Source: Amoebophrya sp. A120 (Eukaryota; Sar; Dinophyceae; Syndiniales; Amoebophryaceae). From it: DNA of 64,000 nucleotides. This document shows, in pieces, positions 33,094-45,410 of this stretch. The position numbers and the translations under genes were made by a program. Under the pieces are notes generated by a model. That model had not been told where the DNA came from and did no database searches. It was given only the letters and a program-made list of their open reading frames with translations. The DNA lies in assembly GCA_905178155.1 (NCBI GenBank), contig CAJINV010000004.1:8145239-8209238 (forward strand). The letters run 5' to 3'. Each line of letters begins with the position of its first letter. Within the stretch, counting starts at the first letter, position 1.

Positions 33094-34812
33094 GAAGCCG
33101 AGCGTCGTCGCCAGAGCTCGATGATTTTACAGACGGCAGGACTTTTTTCTTTCTGCTTACGTGTGGTCGCGATATTCTTCAAAAGCGCCAATCTAACGCT
33201 TTCTGTGTTCATCTTCATTCTGGATAGCTGAGTGGCATTTGCTGTGGTTCCCAATACAAGCGCAACTGTGTGAGCTGGGGGAAGCGAATAGACAGCCGCG
33301 GGCCCTTCTTGTGCGCTGTGCCCAGCAGCGGCGCTTCTTTTCTGGCTGAGCCGACTGGTGACGCGCCAAGACTCGCGGACGCCGCGGGCGGAGCGCCCCG
33401 CGCCCCGCCTTCGCCAACATACGCGGCCGCCGGCATCTTCTTGGCCGCCGTGCGTGGCTGGTTTGTCCGGTCCTGGCGCATTCTACTCCAAGCCCGCAGC
33501 GCGGCAGGAAGTTGGTTGCGCGTGGGCGGGCGGACGGCGGGGCCGCCCCCATTTCGGCGCTGCCGGTGTTCGGCGGCGTGGGCGGATGGAGACCCGTTGT
33601 GGGCCCCTGCGCCAGGGGGGCAATGTCTTGGGGCTGCCGGATGTGAGAAAGAGGTCGGAGGCCGTGGCCAGTGCGCTGCCGAGCCCCCCGCCGGGGCAAG
33701 GAAGCGCCGCGCGCCTGGGCACGCACGGCGACGGTGATGCCCATTGTGCGGGGCGTCGATGGGTGTCGGAGACGTGCCCCGTGATGTCCTTCTCCCCGCC
33801 ATGGGCAGCGGGCTCGAGGTCCCGTTGGTTCTGCTGGACGGAAGGCTTTGAATCTCCGGCCAGGACTTCAACAAAACCGGCGACGCGCCTGCACATACCA
33901 GGCAAATCACTGCAACGGCAGCGCATGAGCATCAGCATGGTGGTGCGCCTCTTGCTCCTAGCGGATATACTCCGCCGGGCGCCGAAAGGTAGCGCGAAAT
34001 GCGTCCGCGGCGCTGCCGCGCGTGTTGCCGCCCAGGCGGCCAGGCGGGCGCCGCCAAACTCCGCGCGACAACGTGGACCGGGTCAGCCCGCCGCTTTGGA
34101 TTTCCGAGCCCGGCGGCGGCGACTTGGACGAATCGGAGGAAATGGGCGCTACAGTCGAGGAGCTACGAGGCGGCGCCGGCGGTGCTCAATCTTTGGCCGC
34201 CTTCTTCGGCGGCCCGGCGGGCTTGCCCGGCCGACGCGGGGCGCCCCGGCCCGGGCGCTTCCGCCCTGCGTCGTGTATAGTGTGCACCCGCTGGCCTAAT
34301 TGTGCGCGCGCGCGCCCTCTGCCGGCCGCTTCCCCCCGTGCCCCCGGGGGGTGGCGCCCATCCTGCAAGCAGCCGGAGCAAGCCTGCTGGCGGCGTCACC
34401 GCGGGCTCCCGTGCCCGTTGTAGCGGACGCCGGCGCTTGGTGTGTGTAAGTATACTCCCAGCGCGCGCTCGAAAGAGGCGAGCAGGCGGCGCGCATGGGG
34501 AGGGCGGGTTCCCCCCCTCGTTGCGCAGCAGGTTTGTGCGAGTGCGAGTTGAAAATGTTATTGGCCTTTGGCGTAAAGAATGTGTGCGGTCCGCCAGCAT
34601 GGACTGGAAGGAGCTGTTGCCCTCACTTCTTCGAAGCTAACCCGCAGTGAAAGTGTTCGCCCCTAATTTCACGAGCGAGCCTTGCGTGGTCGCCTGCTGT
34701 CTCGGCAGGCCGGCTCTCGAGAGAGACAATTCCATTTCCCGAGCGAAAAAAACCTACGCTCAGCCCCTTTTTCGGCCAGCCGCTTCAAGCTGGCCGTCGG
34801 CTCCTGATAAAG
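33094..34812. other. Intergenic, mostly a GC-rich island (33250-34640)
   Basis: About 1.4 kb of strongly GC-rich DNA with ORFs open in many frames on both strands, which is expected from composition alone. No motif of any protein family, rRNA or tRNA was recognised. It ends before the SET gene. Confidence 0.6.
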
Positions 34813-37542
34813 ATGGTTCTCCTGCTCCTCCCCCGCCCGCAATCACGGATCATCCAACAGCTACTTTTTGTTTCTCTCCCGCTTGCGCACCTATTGGTTT
34901 CCGCAAGCGACCAGGCGACAGACTTCGCCAACCGACGCCCAATCGTCGGCGTGGATGAAAGAACAGCACCTCGACCTCCTCCTCCTATGCTAGTACAAAA
35001 TGCATCGCCAGAAAAAAGAACAGCACCAGAAGCCTCCCTGCCACTGCAACTACGTGAGAAGGATAATTTCCCGCCCCGACCAATGCGCGAGGGCCCGTCG
35101 AGAACTACGCAGAACAAAACTAAAACCAGACCCCACTCTTCGTTTAGCAAAGACCACACTTGTCACCAGCAGCACGGTCGCAAAAGACAAACCTTCATCT
35201 CCCGCAGCACTACAAACCAACATCCTAATCACAGCGAAGCGCAGGAGGTTCGAGTCCTGGTTGAGAGATCACTGCAAGGTCACCGGCTTGGGGAACATTT
35301 TCCTCGGCACGTTCCAGACCCCGGGTAGTACCTCATTTTCCAAGAAAAAAGTGCGCGGTCTCGGGGCCCGAAAAGCGTTTTCGGCAAACGCCGAGGAGTT
35401 AGTTTGCACACCAACGGCGTGCTCAGTGGGTGGAGTGGTGAATCTGCCGGAAAGGTTTAAGCAGCTGGGGAAGCGGTTTCCAGAGGTATAGTTTTCATCT
35501 TGCTTCACGTTCTTTACAACATAGGCTTCTCAAGTTTGATGTTCCTGTCATGCATATTCAAGTTCCGTTTTGGTCGTTTTTCTACAAGTTATAAATCCAA
35601 AGACTCACTTCTATCAGTCCTGCCCCGACTCGGTGCTGGGAAAATTATGGCTAGCGGAGGAATTGACTCTGGGGGAAGACAGCTGGTACGCACCATATTT
35701 GGAATTCTTGCCGCCGCGAGAAGCGTTTCAACACCATCCGGCGACGATTGTGCAAAGCAGGGAGGAGGAATGCGGAAAAACCAAATTGGCGCAAGCAGAA
35801 ACGGCGGAACAGTTCAACAAACTGAATTCTTCTTCAGCTCTCTCCACCAGCTCCGAGACTATTTCCACGGCAGGATCAACAGCAGCAAAGCAGAATTGCA
35901 AAATACACAACCCCCAGCAGCACGCCGCGCGGCGCTTATGGTTACCGAAGTGGGTGCGGTTGAATGAATGCTACAGGAAATACGTGGTACAACTAGGGGC
36001 GACAGCGATAAACGACGTTCGTACCACCACAAACCGGAGCGACGACGAGTATACAACTACCGCAGGAAATTTTTTAGAGTCGGCGACTACCAGGCGTGGA
36101 CCTGGTGGTGAACAACAGCCTACGACTGTTGCTGCCACAGATAGTGTATCAAATGCAAAAATGTCTGGGTCTGGAAGATTTCTAGATTTGTCATGCATAT
36201 TTTCCCTGATCCATGTCGTCTGGAATGCAGGACCTAGCATGACAGATTGTGCCAGATCCCTACCATGCCTATCCTGCATGAGAAACTGCCTCTCGATTAG
36301 GTCAAAAGGGGACAGCTTCTGGTAATCATGCAGCACAGATTTTTACATGATTCAGTTTTAGCATGACAAGTTGCAGACCCACACATTTTTGCATTTGATA
36401 GAGTGTGTCCGAAACTGAATCTCCACGTCCCCTCCCAAAGCACCTGCTGCACGCGCTGCTGCTCTCGCACACACGGGAATTTCGGGGAGACTTGCTCGGA
36501 TTAGAACCGCTGCTCGATTTTGTGCACCACGGACATTTTTCAACTAGTACCGCGAAGAACGGAGGTACCTCGGGCAGTGGAGCTGCATCAAGGCAGTCCA
36601 CGAATGGCACAGCACTCCCTCTTACGTCGTCGAAAGCAGCAAACAACGCCGTCTACGTGCCTGGTCGAATTGTGGCGCGAAAAGTGGAGTATGGGGAAGG
36701 ACACGGGGGTAAAACGAGTGCGGCGAAAGTTCGTAGTCCAATCGATATGACGAGAAACAGAGCCCAAATCCCTTGTTAGCACGGTACCAACAGTTCCTGC
36801 ACCTCTTGTTCCACTTGTCAACACAACGACCGCCATCGGAGGAGACAAAGCAACGAAACCCAAACAAGAACCCTCTCCAATGCGCACCTGGCTGTTGAAG
36901 ACCGCCTACAGTTGCCTGGTTTCGAAAGCGAAAATCACGCCCGGCGAGCAGATCACGATCAATTACGGCTACGAACGGAAGGACGATTTCCAGTTTTTCG
37001 CGCAATACGGATTTCTACCGCAAGGACGAAGGAGGAGTATTCCGCTTCCGAGAGCGGAAAGCGGCGAGGCAGAAAAACACCCTGTTGCTGCGAAGAACCT
37101 AGGTAGGGTGGTAGTTGGTGGAGGAAGTAGCCGACGCAGTACAACTAGAGCTGCAGACGAGGGGAATAATAAAACGAAAAAGTTTTTTAGCCGGTTAACC
37201 CGCTACTTGGGAAACGCAACAACGGAGGTGTCGAAGCCGGTTGCAGGGAGGGGAAGTCCAGCTCTGGTGGGGACAGCAGGAACCAGAAAAAACACAACTA
37301 ACATCACTAAAGCACCCGCGGAAAAATATCCTGATCAAGCGACAAAGACACGTCTGCAGCAAGCGAGCTCCTCCTCGTCTCAACAACAAAAGCGGACTAG
37401 ACCATAAAATAAACCTTTTCAGCGGAAAAACGTCTTGGCACTACAGCTTGATAAAAACGGAGAGGAGGAGGTTGTGGAGGTAAAGGACATGTACAGCAGG
37501 GCTTGGCTCGATGAGGAGTTGAGACGGGTGATTCTGCCCTAG
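34813..37542 (+). CDS. SET-domain methyltransferase, SETD3/Rubisco-LSMT-like
   Basis: Starts at ATG 34813 with a likely signal peptide or transit sequence (FVSLPLAHLLVSAS). A frame change near 35054-35129 is best explained by a 76-nt GT-AG intron (GTGAGA...CCAG). The SET part follows: RRFESWLRDH, KVRGLGARKAF (start of SET), LWLAEELTLGEDSWYAPYLE plus FLPP, a long insert, then AKITPGEQITINYG and FFAQYGFLP (end of SET). The arrangement, with a long insert inside SET, is that of lysine/histidine methyltransferases of the SETD3/RLSMT group. Introns: one around 35486-35588 (no clean GT-AG register), a family A introner (36147-36400), 36709-36760 (52 nt GT-AG). A final exon 37423-37542 (RKNVLALQLDKNG... 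to TAG) is probable; its donor is unresolved, and otherwise the frame ends at TAA 37405. It lies between two GC-rich islands. Confidence 0.75.
36147..36400. mobile_element. Introner family A, 254 bp
   Basis: TATCAAATGCAAAAATG...CATTTTTGCATTTGATA. Flanks TAGTG/GAGTG. In-frame removal (ATDSVSETES). Confidence 0.9.
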
Positions 37543-40032
37543 GAGGGGTTAGAATAGTTTCTTCGACACTGCTTTGCGAATATTTCATTTTGCGATTTTG
37601 TTTATACTTTTGAAAAAAGTTTCCTTGGTTTTCACGGCTTTGTTAAGCGTTTCATTTCACGCCAAACTGCACCTGACACGGAAGGAACGAATAATCTGAA
37701 GTTGCAATTCCGACCTTTGTTTCAAATGAACCAGTTTCAAACTACAGAAGTGCCTAGTTTCTTCACACCGTATTCGAGCGATTGGAATAACAGAACTTCT
37801 ACCTGATCTGGACACTCTGCGTTTCGATGCTAAGCTTTTGTTTTCATCTTCTGCTGCTTGTGTTCTTTGACGAGTGGGTGAAGAGTGCGAACAAAACCAG
37901 CTGTAAGCAATGCTCATTTTCCGACTCGAGAAGGAAAGCGACAGGAGGGCGAGCCGGGTGCGCACAGGGAAGGGCACTGCCGCCCCTTGAAGTTTATCGC
38001 CATGCGATGCAGCGGACTGCGTGAGGGGCTGGGCGAGCTTTGCGACGACCTATGCCGGGCCCGTCTGCGTGGAATGCCGTCACCCCGCCCTGACGCTGCA
38101 GGCCGGCCGGCGCATGATACCAAAACCAAGTCGAGAGACCAAGACGCCGCTGCGAAGTGGGCGCGAGTCTGGAGCTGGGGAGTCCGTCATCAGTGGCATC
38201 CCACACGGTAGGCGTTCTCGAGGGCGCGCGACCCCATGGGCCCAGACCGCGCGGACCATTGGCCGCGATGGGCCGGCCCCGGCCTCCGAAGGTGTGGCCG
38301 GCCACCGCAATGAGTTCGGCAGCAGCAAGGCGAGGGGCCCCACGCCGATACCAAAGCCGCCGCAGAGTGGGCCGACGGCGGCCGGCTTCGCGCTTACTTT
38401 TCTTATCCGCGCTGAAGGAGTTTGAAGAAAAGGGCGCGGCCAATGCAGCAGCTGGCCGGGCGCTGTGCCGGGTGTCCCGGAGGGACTTGCCGCGGGGGGT
38501 ATTTGGCGACCACGCCGGCGGCGTCCTGATCTGGTGCGCCCGGATGTTTTTTGCGCCGCTGGCGGCGCTGCCTCGCTTCTTTAGCTAGCTGCCCCGTCCG
38601 TCATGGCCGCGAGCGGTCTAGTCCTGGACGCCGTGGCGGCCGATGCAGTATTGGCCCGAGGAACCTCCCGCCGCGTGTTTGGCCCCTTGCTCGGCCTGTG
38701 CACGTACATCGGGGAATGACCCCGGGCCTGCGGCCGGAGCCGGGCCAATGGGAAACGCTGGCGCCGCAAAAGGGGGCGGGATTGCCCCAAAAAGTACAGA
38801 AGTGCGCAGCACTAAAAGAAATATCATTCCCGACAGTTTTTTGTTTGCGCGCGTGAAGAGAGGAGGAAGGGCTTCTGTTCGCGAAGAAAGAAGTTTGCTG
38901 TGATGTTTTCTTCACAAAGTGGGAAAAGCCGCAACGAAGGTGAGGGCGGCGGTCCCTCTCCGCGGCGCAATCCCAAGAGGCCCCCAGCGACGGCCGAAGT
39001 GCTTCGGGGGTCTGGGTGGCTGGCAGCGCCGCACAGCTTGCCGACTTGGCTGACCCTGTGGGGCTGGCCACGTGGCTCGGGCGCACACTAACAGAGGAAT
39101 TGCTTCGGAGGCGGTGCATCATTTGCCCCGCGGTGGGCCTGGAGCACATTGGGGCCCGCAAAGTTCTCCCAGAGAACGGGGCCGAAGCGCTGCGGCGTGT
39201 GCTGTTTGACTTCGCGAGCGTCGGGCGGTATATTTCCGGGACCCTTCCGCCCCTTTGGGGGCTTTGCGTCTCCGTCAACCTTTTGCGGGGGGCGCGCAGG
39301 CGCCCGGCGCCATTGAGGCGCCTGCGCCTGCGCGGGTGCCTGTCGTCGGGGCCCAGCTCTTGCCTCCGGGGCGCGCCGCTTGGCGAACCTTTCCCCCCGT
39401 GCGCTATCAAAGCGCGCCGCCACGGGGGCCCCCGTGGTTTTCTGTTGCCCGCCGACCTGCGCATGCGTCTGTCCATCTGGCCGGCAGGCGCCGCAGCGTC
39501 AAAGCAGGCAGCGCGACAGCAGTAGGCTGTGGGCACAGACGCCGCCCGCGTGCTCGCGGTGTGGGCGCGCTGGTGTCGTCACCTTGACTTCCGCCGCCGC
39601 CCAACTTGCTGCAGGCACGCGCGTGCTTCTCGCGTTTTGCGCGCCGTTGTGCACCCGGCTTCTCGAGACCGGTCTCCGTTTTTCTGTTCTAAAAGGCTGA
39701 ATAAACCATGTTCCGCCCCCGGTGCTCGTGCAGCTGGGCGATATACAAAAACATTTGTGTGCTCCTTCCTGCACCTTCCACGGGCGGTTTTGAGCGTCCT
39801 GCGAGAGGTTCTATTTCGTATAAGAAACACCGCAATCTCCGAGCGCTAAAAGTTGCTCCACAGTTCGTCTCTTCAGCGAGGCTTGAAGCTAAGACAAGAT
39901 GATGGTCGAGCCGGACATCGATGGCGGGGGCGGGTTTTAGGTTGGTGAAACTGGAAGGTGGTAGGCGGAAGTTGTTCAAGTTTGGCCGCGTCTGTGCATG
40001 CCGATAAATATGTTCTGTAGACAAATCTTTCT
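37543..40032. other. Intergenic, with GC-rich islands (about 37930-38800 and 38940-39690)
   Basis: Two GC-rich stretches separated by a short AT-rich spacer (38810-38935). Many long ORFs overlap on both strands, but none has protein-family motifs. ATG at 39900 opens only 12 codons. Confidence 0.6.
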
Positions 40033-42721
40033 ATGCCAAAATGCAAGAACTTCCTCCTGCCTAAGAACTCTTTCCCCGCCTGTTATACCCTGCAGTCCAG
40101 CAGCAGTAACGAGCCTGCAGACGACTCGCGAGGCGGCCCACCGCACCAGAACCCTCCGTATCAAATGCAAAAATGTCTGGGTCTGGAAGATTGCGAGATT
40201 TGTCATGCTTGTCTGGCATGACCAACAAGTTTGTAATGCGTGTTCAAGAAGGGATCCTTTTGCCTGTCATGCAAAAACGCAGGTTGTCATGCGAAAAACG
40301 CAACACAAAAAAGCGCAGATATTTCTCATGCTTGCCGGTGCATTACAGAGCATTCACTATTCCCAACGCAGCATTACAAGTTTCCAGACCCAGACATTTT
40401 TGCAATTGATATCCCGCCGGGCAACACGATAACGCAGGCCGTGATGCTGCCACCCGACTTCTTTTTCGAGTCCTGGCACCACTATGACACCGACGAGTTC
40501 TTATCCTGAGGAAAAAAGCCCCCACCCGATAGTTGTCATGCAGAGTTGCATATTCCAGGAAAGTATGTAATGCGCATCCCGCCCATGAGGGGCGTTTGTA
40601 GTCGTGTAGTTTTCGCATTTGCACTGCTGTTAACAGGATGAGCAGATGGATTTGTGACGCGGCTGCCCTCGCTCACCTGCACTACAGTACAACAGAGAGA
40701 AGCTTGTCATGCGTGACTCCCGCAGCCGCTGGATTTGTGTTGCAAAGTTCCAACCTTGAGTCCAAGGTGTGGGCTCCGTTTTTGCTCCGGATAGTTCTGC
40801 CCCCAGGAACAGGAAAAAGCCGCACTGGAGGCGCTACGACAAGCGGAGGAGGAAGGGGTGGATGAGATGCATTTACGAAGTATGGGATGGGGAGGCATTT
40901 TGACTAGGTTTCAGCAGTCCCCTTGCAAGAAAGTTCTAGTCCTTGATATAAAACGGTTGTATGTAGTTCTTGTTTTGCAGCACGAGCAATCATTATCGAA
41001 AAAACATGTGTTTTGAGATCAGCGCCAAGCTAGCCAAAGTCGTTTTCCCCATTCACACTCGGGCAAAAAGAGCAGCACGAGAGGACAAAAAGGGGTGAGC
41101 AGGAGCCGATGATCGCACTGAAGGTACCATTTCCAGTATCCAAGAAAAAAACTGTGTAAGTGCGACTTTGTGTTGCAGACGATGCAAGACGATTACAACT
41201 GTCATCCTGGACATGCATTAGACGCTGTTTTCGCACGTGTTTTCACGTACTAGGTACGCATGACAGGTTTTCTCTGTCATGCAGAGCAAACTTGTGATGC
41301 TGTTTTTTCCAAGGAAGTTACACTTACACAAATTTTTTCTTGCATATCAAGCAGGAGGCCGCGCGAGCAAGTACCCAAGAATAACCTATAGCCTGCCGAC
41401 AGGTATGAGATTTATTGATGCCACAGGTTGTTATTGTTTGTCTTCACATTTTGTTCCAACCGATCATGTGTTGCTTTGTCATTCATGTTCCTCCATGCCA
41501 TGGCAGATGAGGCTCCAGAATTTCTAAATTCGATCACGCACGAAAGCAAAATGATGGAATTATCAACTACATACAGGTCACAACTACAAGAAAGAAGACG
41601 TCGCGAGCATGCGTGCGGTGCACAGTGTATGGGAAGAGTGAAAAAAATGGTTGTGCCAGACATATATTGTTCATCATAAGTCGCAAATTAGAATTTGCCC
41701 GCGGCTAAGAACTCGAACTTTGTCATGCAACTCCTAAATGTCAAGATCTATGTGACAGCCCTTTGAGAGGAGATTGGAGCAGTTTTTCCAGTCCATACAC
41801 ACTCTACACGGCGTTTCGGCAAGACACCTCTTTCTGCCACAAGTACCGGATCATCGGTTCCGCGCTGCACCCAAAATACCCCGGCACGCTCCTGGTATTA
41901 TACTGCTTTTTGTAGATAGTTGTTGAAAGAAATTGAAATTTGTTGTTTTCTCCCCTTGTGTTTGTGATGCGGATTTTGCATGAGGATTCTGTAATGCGTG
42001 GACGTAATTTCAGTGCCAATTCTCAGGTTCTCGTGCACGGTGAAGACGAGCACTAATATGGGTATCAAATGCAAAAGTGTCTGGGTCTGGAAACTTGTGA
42101 TACTGGGTGGCGTATCATGAGGAGGCCACAAGTGCTGGCTCAGCATGACAAGTTTCTGAGGAGCTTCTAGGTGTTGCCTATTCTGCATGACAAACTGCGT
42201 TTCTGCATGACAGAAAAATGGGGCTCTTGGATAATGTGCACGACAAATTCAAGATTCATGTGAGACAAGCATGACAAACTTGCATTCTTCCAGCCCCCGA
42301 CATTTTTGCACTTGATAATGGCATTGAAAAAGCAATCGGTCTCCTTTCAGCTCGTACATATGATTTAGCAAGTCACCATCCGGAATAATTCTCTTCTGTC
42401 ATGCAGTCGTGCATCACGATAAGAAAATCGGTTTTGTTGTCAATCTATTAGGAGCTGAGAAAGAAAAAGCCGAGTAGTTTTTTTCAACCCCACATTCCCG
42501 TACCAGAGTACTGGCCCGAGCACGTGAACCATGCTATGCAGCCGCTACCCATGGTGTCTTGCCGTTATTTCTACTGCATGGAAAAAATGTAGTTGCACTT
42601 TGTCATGCAGAAATACCGGCAAGACAAACACCTCTTCTCCATACGTTGCGATATGGAAATTTGCCAGGAAACCTATAACAAGCACCCAGTGGACAAGAAT
42701 ATGCTAGGGCAAATCGCTTGA
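40033..42721 (+). CDS. Multi-exon protein of unknown function
   Basis: ATG 40033. Well-supported exons: 40033-40158, 40417-40501, 40799-40907, 40981-41094, 41507-41576, 41792-41911, 42027-42062, 42323-42353 and 42452 to TGA at 42719; an exon ending at 41402 (ASKYPRITYSLPT) and one or two small exons at 41137-41230 are likely. Three introns are introners; several GT-AG introns carry the TGTCATGCA motif. The protein begins MPKCKNFLLPKNSF, has an acidic helix (EQEKAALEALRQAEEEGVDE), a basic part (FPIHTRAKRAAREDKKG), FCHKYRIIGSALHPKYPG and ends KHPVDKNMLGQIA. No family was recognised and no targeting signal is clear. The last intron could be 62 nt (GT-AG) or a 21-nt remnant. Confidence 0.5.
40159..40411. 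mobile_element. Introner family A, 253 bp
   Basis: TATCAAATGCAAAAATG...CATTTTTGCAATTGATA. Flanks CTCCG/TCCCG. In-frame removal. Confidence 0.88.
40502..40793. mobile_element. Introner family B, 292 bp
   Basis: TATCCTGAGGAAAAAAG...TTTTTGCTCCGGATA, identical GTTCT flanks; joins TDEF to CPQEQEK. Confidence 0.92.
42063..42317. mobile_element. Introner family A, 255 bp
   Basis: TATCAAATGCAAAAGTG...CATTTTTGCACTTGATA. Flanks ATGGG/ATGGC. In-frame removal. Confidence 0.9.
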
Positions 42722-43126
42722 AGTTGAACTGAGTTGAAATTTGCCATATGGAACAAGCTGCAGATTTTTCGTAGGCGATTTTGTAGTTTATCCCTATTTC
42801 CTTTCAACTTTACCTGCACGCCTGAAGTTCTTCGGATTCTTGCGCTAATTTTCTTAGCAGGTCTTCGTCGAACAACACTCTACTACACTTATCACGATTT
42901 GCGTTGCATAACACACTTCCTAAGGCTAGAAATCTTTTTCGAGCACGACGCGCAAATACGAAGAAACAAACATTCTGAGCCCCCGACCTCGTCATAGATT
43001 TACTTGCAGCCACCATCGAAGCTAGAATGCTGGACCGACGTGTGAAAAAGTATGTATCTATTAACCAATCTAGAATGCTAAAACGAGAAAAAAATGCATC
43101 CTTCATCCAAGCCGACCGCTACTAAA
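42722..43126. other. Region between genes, possible exons
   Basis: A plus-strand stretch at 42988-43049 (VIDLLAATIEARMLDRRVKK) followed by a GTATG donor could be an upstream exon of the next gene; a competing minus-strand ORF covers 42810-43106. Not resolved. Confidence 0.35.
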
Positions 43127-44216
43127 ATGTTTGTTTTCCCTGCCACATACGATCATGATCGACAACTGTTTGTCGCACGGCAAGGGGATCCCGCCACGAG
43201 TATCCGAAATGTAGTCAGTAGCGTGTAGTGTCAGTACTTGTACAATGTGTCTTGCATAATTAGATGACAGCACGACCAGAACGACCGAACAAGAAGAACG
43301 TTTTTCAGTGCGGATATTTTTTACTGTTTCCTCACACGGTCCACGCGTTTGTTGTGTCAGTCTCCTTTGCGTTGAAAACAAGCTGATGTGTAAGTACTCG
43401 ATCTGCAAAAAGACGCGTTACAAGCACGCCTACACGCTCATCCTCCGCCCGGGTCATAAGCGTACCTGTGGATGCATAGGGTGTTGACCTTGCGTCGGGC
43501 GTTACCGACACACCAGGTAGTACGTGTTGTGTAACGTTCAATTTGAATTTGTAATGCATGTTTTCCATCTCAATTTGAATTTGTAATGCATGTTTTCCAT
43601 CTGAATCGATCATGAATTATGCTTTCTTGATGCTAAAACAACAGGAACAAGTCGCGAATGTGGGAAAGGCTATTCTGAGTAAAACCGTCCCCACCCCAGA
43701 GTTGTCATGCAATTCTGCATGCGAAAAAAGGTTCTCATGCGGAGCCCTATGAGAAGCATTTTCCATTTGTGTTTTTGAATTTGTGATGCTAGAATCAGCA
43801 TGCTAAGCTAGATCTTTGATGCTTCTGAACTAGCTAAACAGGACGATAACACTACGAGGACAAACTTGTCATGCCAGACGACCAAGGCTGGCTGATTTGT
43901 CTAGCAGATTTCCCGTCTTGACTCTGGTGTGGGGACGCTTTCAATCAGGATAAAGGCTTTGTTGCGGTTAGCGTTGGCCGTCGGTGATTTAGGATTCGCG
44001 ACTACTCAACATCGCGTTTTCTTCTTTATTTCCAACTTGTCATGCACGTTTTGCATGATTTGATACTTGCAAGAATCAGTGTACGTGCTTTCCTCTTGTC
44101 AATAGAAGTGTTCTGTCACGAAGAGTAAAAAGCGAGTGTTGACCACATCCTGTGCATACGCAGATGCGGCGCACGAGGCGGACGCGGCAGAGTTGCTGGA
44201 AGTCTTCTGCCACTGA
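43127..44216 (+). CDS. Small gene of unknown function, 5' structure unresolved
   Basis: The 3' half is well supported: exon 43645-43670 joins across a family B introner with identical AAGGC repeats to 43958-43983, then a GT-AG intron (43984-44163) leads to 44164-44216, giving EQVANVGKALLRLALAVDAA and ELLEVFCH then TGA. Upstream, an exon near 43390-43455 (KYSICKKTRYKHAYTLILRP) and one near 43127-43213 are likely; for the latter two frames are open (FVFPATYDHDRQLFVARQGD or MIDNCLSHGKGIPPRVSE). No family recognised. Confidence 0.4.
43538..43601. repeat. Perfect tandem duplication of 32 bp
   Basis: 43538-43569 and 43570-43601 are identical (TCAATTTGAATTTGTAATGC..., ending TTTTCCATC). The unit contains TTTGTAATGCATG, a form of the introner motif, and lies in a probable intron. 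Confidence 0.9.
43671..43952. mobile_element. Introner family B, 282 bp
   Basis: TATTCTGAGTAAAACCG...CTTTCAATCAGGATA, identical AAGGC flanks; its presence helped to locate the coding exons on both sides. Confidence 0.9.
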
Positions 44217-45410
44217 AAGAAATTATCAGCGTTACTTTCTCGTCGAGTCAATTTTTGTAATAGCAAACGAAAGCAGGTAGAGTTTCGAAGAAAACAATTT
44301 TATGCAACCTAGGTCATGTCACAGCAAAAAAATCACACCTAAGATTATCGAACAGCAATTGAGAGTCAGAAGCCAAATTGGCTTATGCAGAGGTCGTCTT
44401 ACTATGCACAGAGAGATAGACGTGTTTTTTTTTTCACCGTATAGCTGCAGCTTGTAGTTACAGCTAATTGATTTAGCTTTTTTTGAGAAGTTTCCAAGCC
44501 GAAAGTTTCGATCTACGCAAATTATCCTTTGTAGAAATTTTGATTGAAATGGAATTCACCTAAGTAAAATGTCTTCACACGGGGTAATACTTGGCGAGCA
44601 CACTAGACTTGCAAAAACGAGTCGTCTGCTCCAGCCAGGAGCGGTAGCACCGCCACTAGTTTCTTATACCTAAAAATGCAAACCTGTAATCTATACCATT
44701 GTGATTCATCGAACAGGATGCCTCATCTTCTTCCGAAGAAATTTAGCGCTCGCCTGCTGATGATTTGGATCGGGCGTCAAGAGCAGCTCTTGACAACTCG
44801 TGATGAGCTCAGTTCAGCACGAGTTTTGTAGTTCTACAGCATTACAACCTTAAAGAAAAACCGTGTTCATCAGTGCCTGGCGGACAACCGCGCTCAGCTG
44901 AGTCTCCACACTGTACGCTCTTTACCATGCTGACAAGGACCGGAAATTCCGGAAATTAATCCTGATCCCTGTCTGGTGAGACAGACTTGATGCCGCAACG
45001 CCAAAAAAACGTCGTCGTGCTCTGCTTCTTCTGACTAAAACCGTACTACATGTTCCATCGTAAGATCAATTTCAGTTGTTCCTTTCTCTACCACTTTATC
45101 TCAGCGGCTGTATAGTGATGTGACAAACGAGACACTATCTGTAGCTGCCTTTTTCGTAATAGTGTCAGATTTGAGATATTTTTAGCCTCAAGTAACATAA
45201 TAGAATTTAGTTTCAAATTGGCAAAAAGTGTTGCCCTGCCCACGATGCGCAAAACCAAATCATGTTGCGCGCCGCAGGGCAACTACGACGTGAATTGCCC
45301 AGCCTCGGAGTTGGATGCGCAGCAGCTGCAGGAGACCTGCTCGTGTTACTAGCCCCTCTGTAGACCATAGCGACCGCACTTCGGACGATCACCGGAAAAC
45401 CCCGAACAAT
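44217..45410. other. Intergenic region
   Basis: AT-rich, no gene recognised. A short upstream frame at 45262-45357 (MLRAAGQLRRELPSLG...) precedes the TAF2 start and may be a uORF. Confidence 0.55.

Noticed and set aside
33193-34600. Long overlapping ORFs in the GC-rich islands (also 38000-39850)
   Set aside because: GC-rich DNA has few stop codons, so ORFs open in all frames; none has family motifs or a consistent reading frame.
35240-35275. tRNA-like string GGTTCGAGTCCTGG
   Set aside because: It lies in the SET-protein coding frame (RRRFESWLRDH) and no acceptor or anticodon arms fit around it.
42589-42622. A 21-nt intron in the 40033 gene
   Set aside because: A 62-nt GT-AG intron with the donor at CCCATG/GTGTCT also keeps the frame, so the ultra-short intron is not required.
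42810-43106. Minus-strand ORF of 98 residues
   Set aside because: Reasonable composition, but no family match, and all other genes are on the plus strand; plus-strand exons overlap it.
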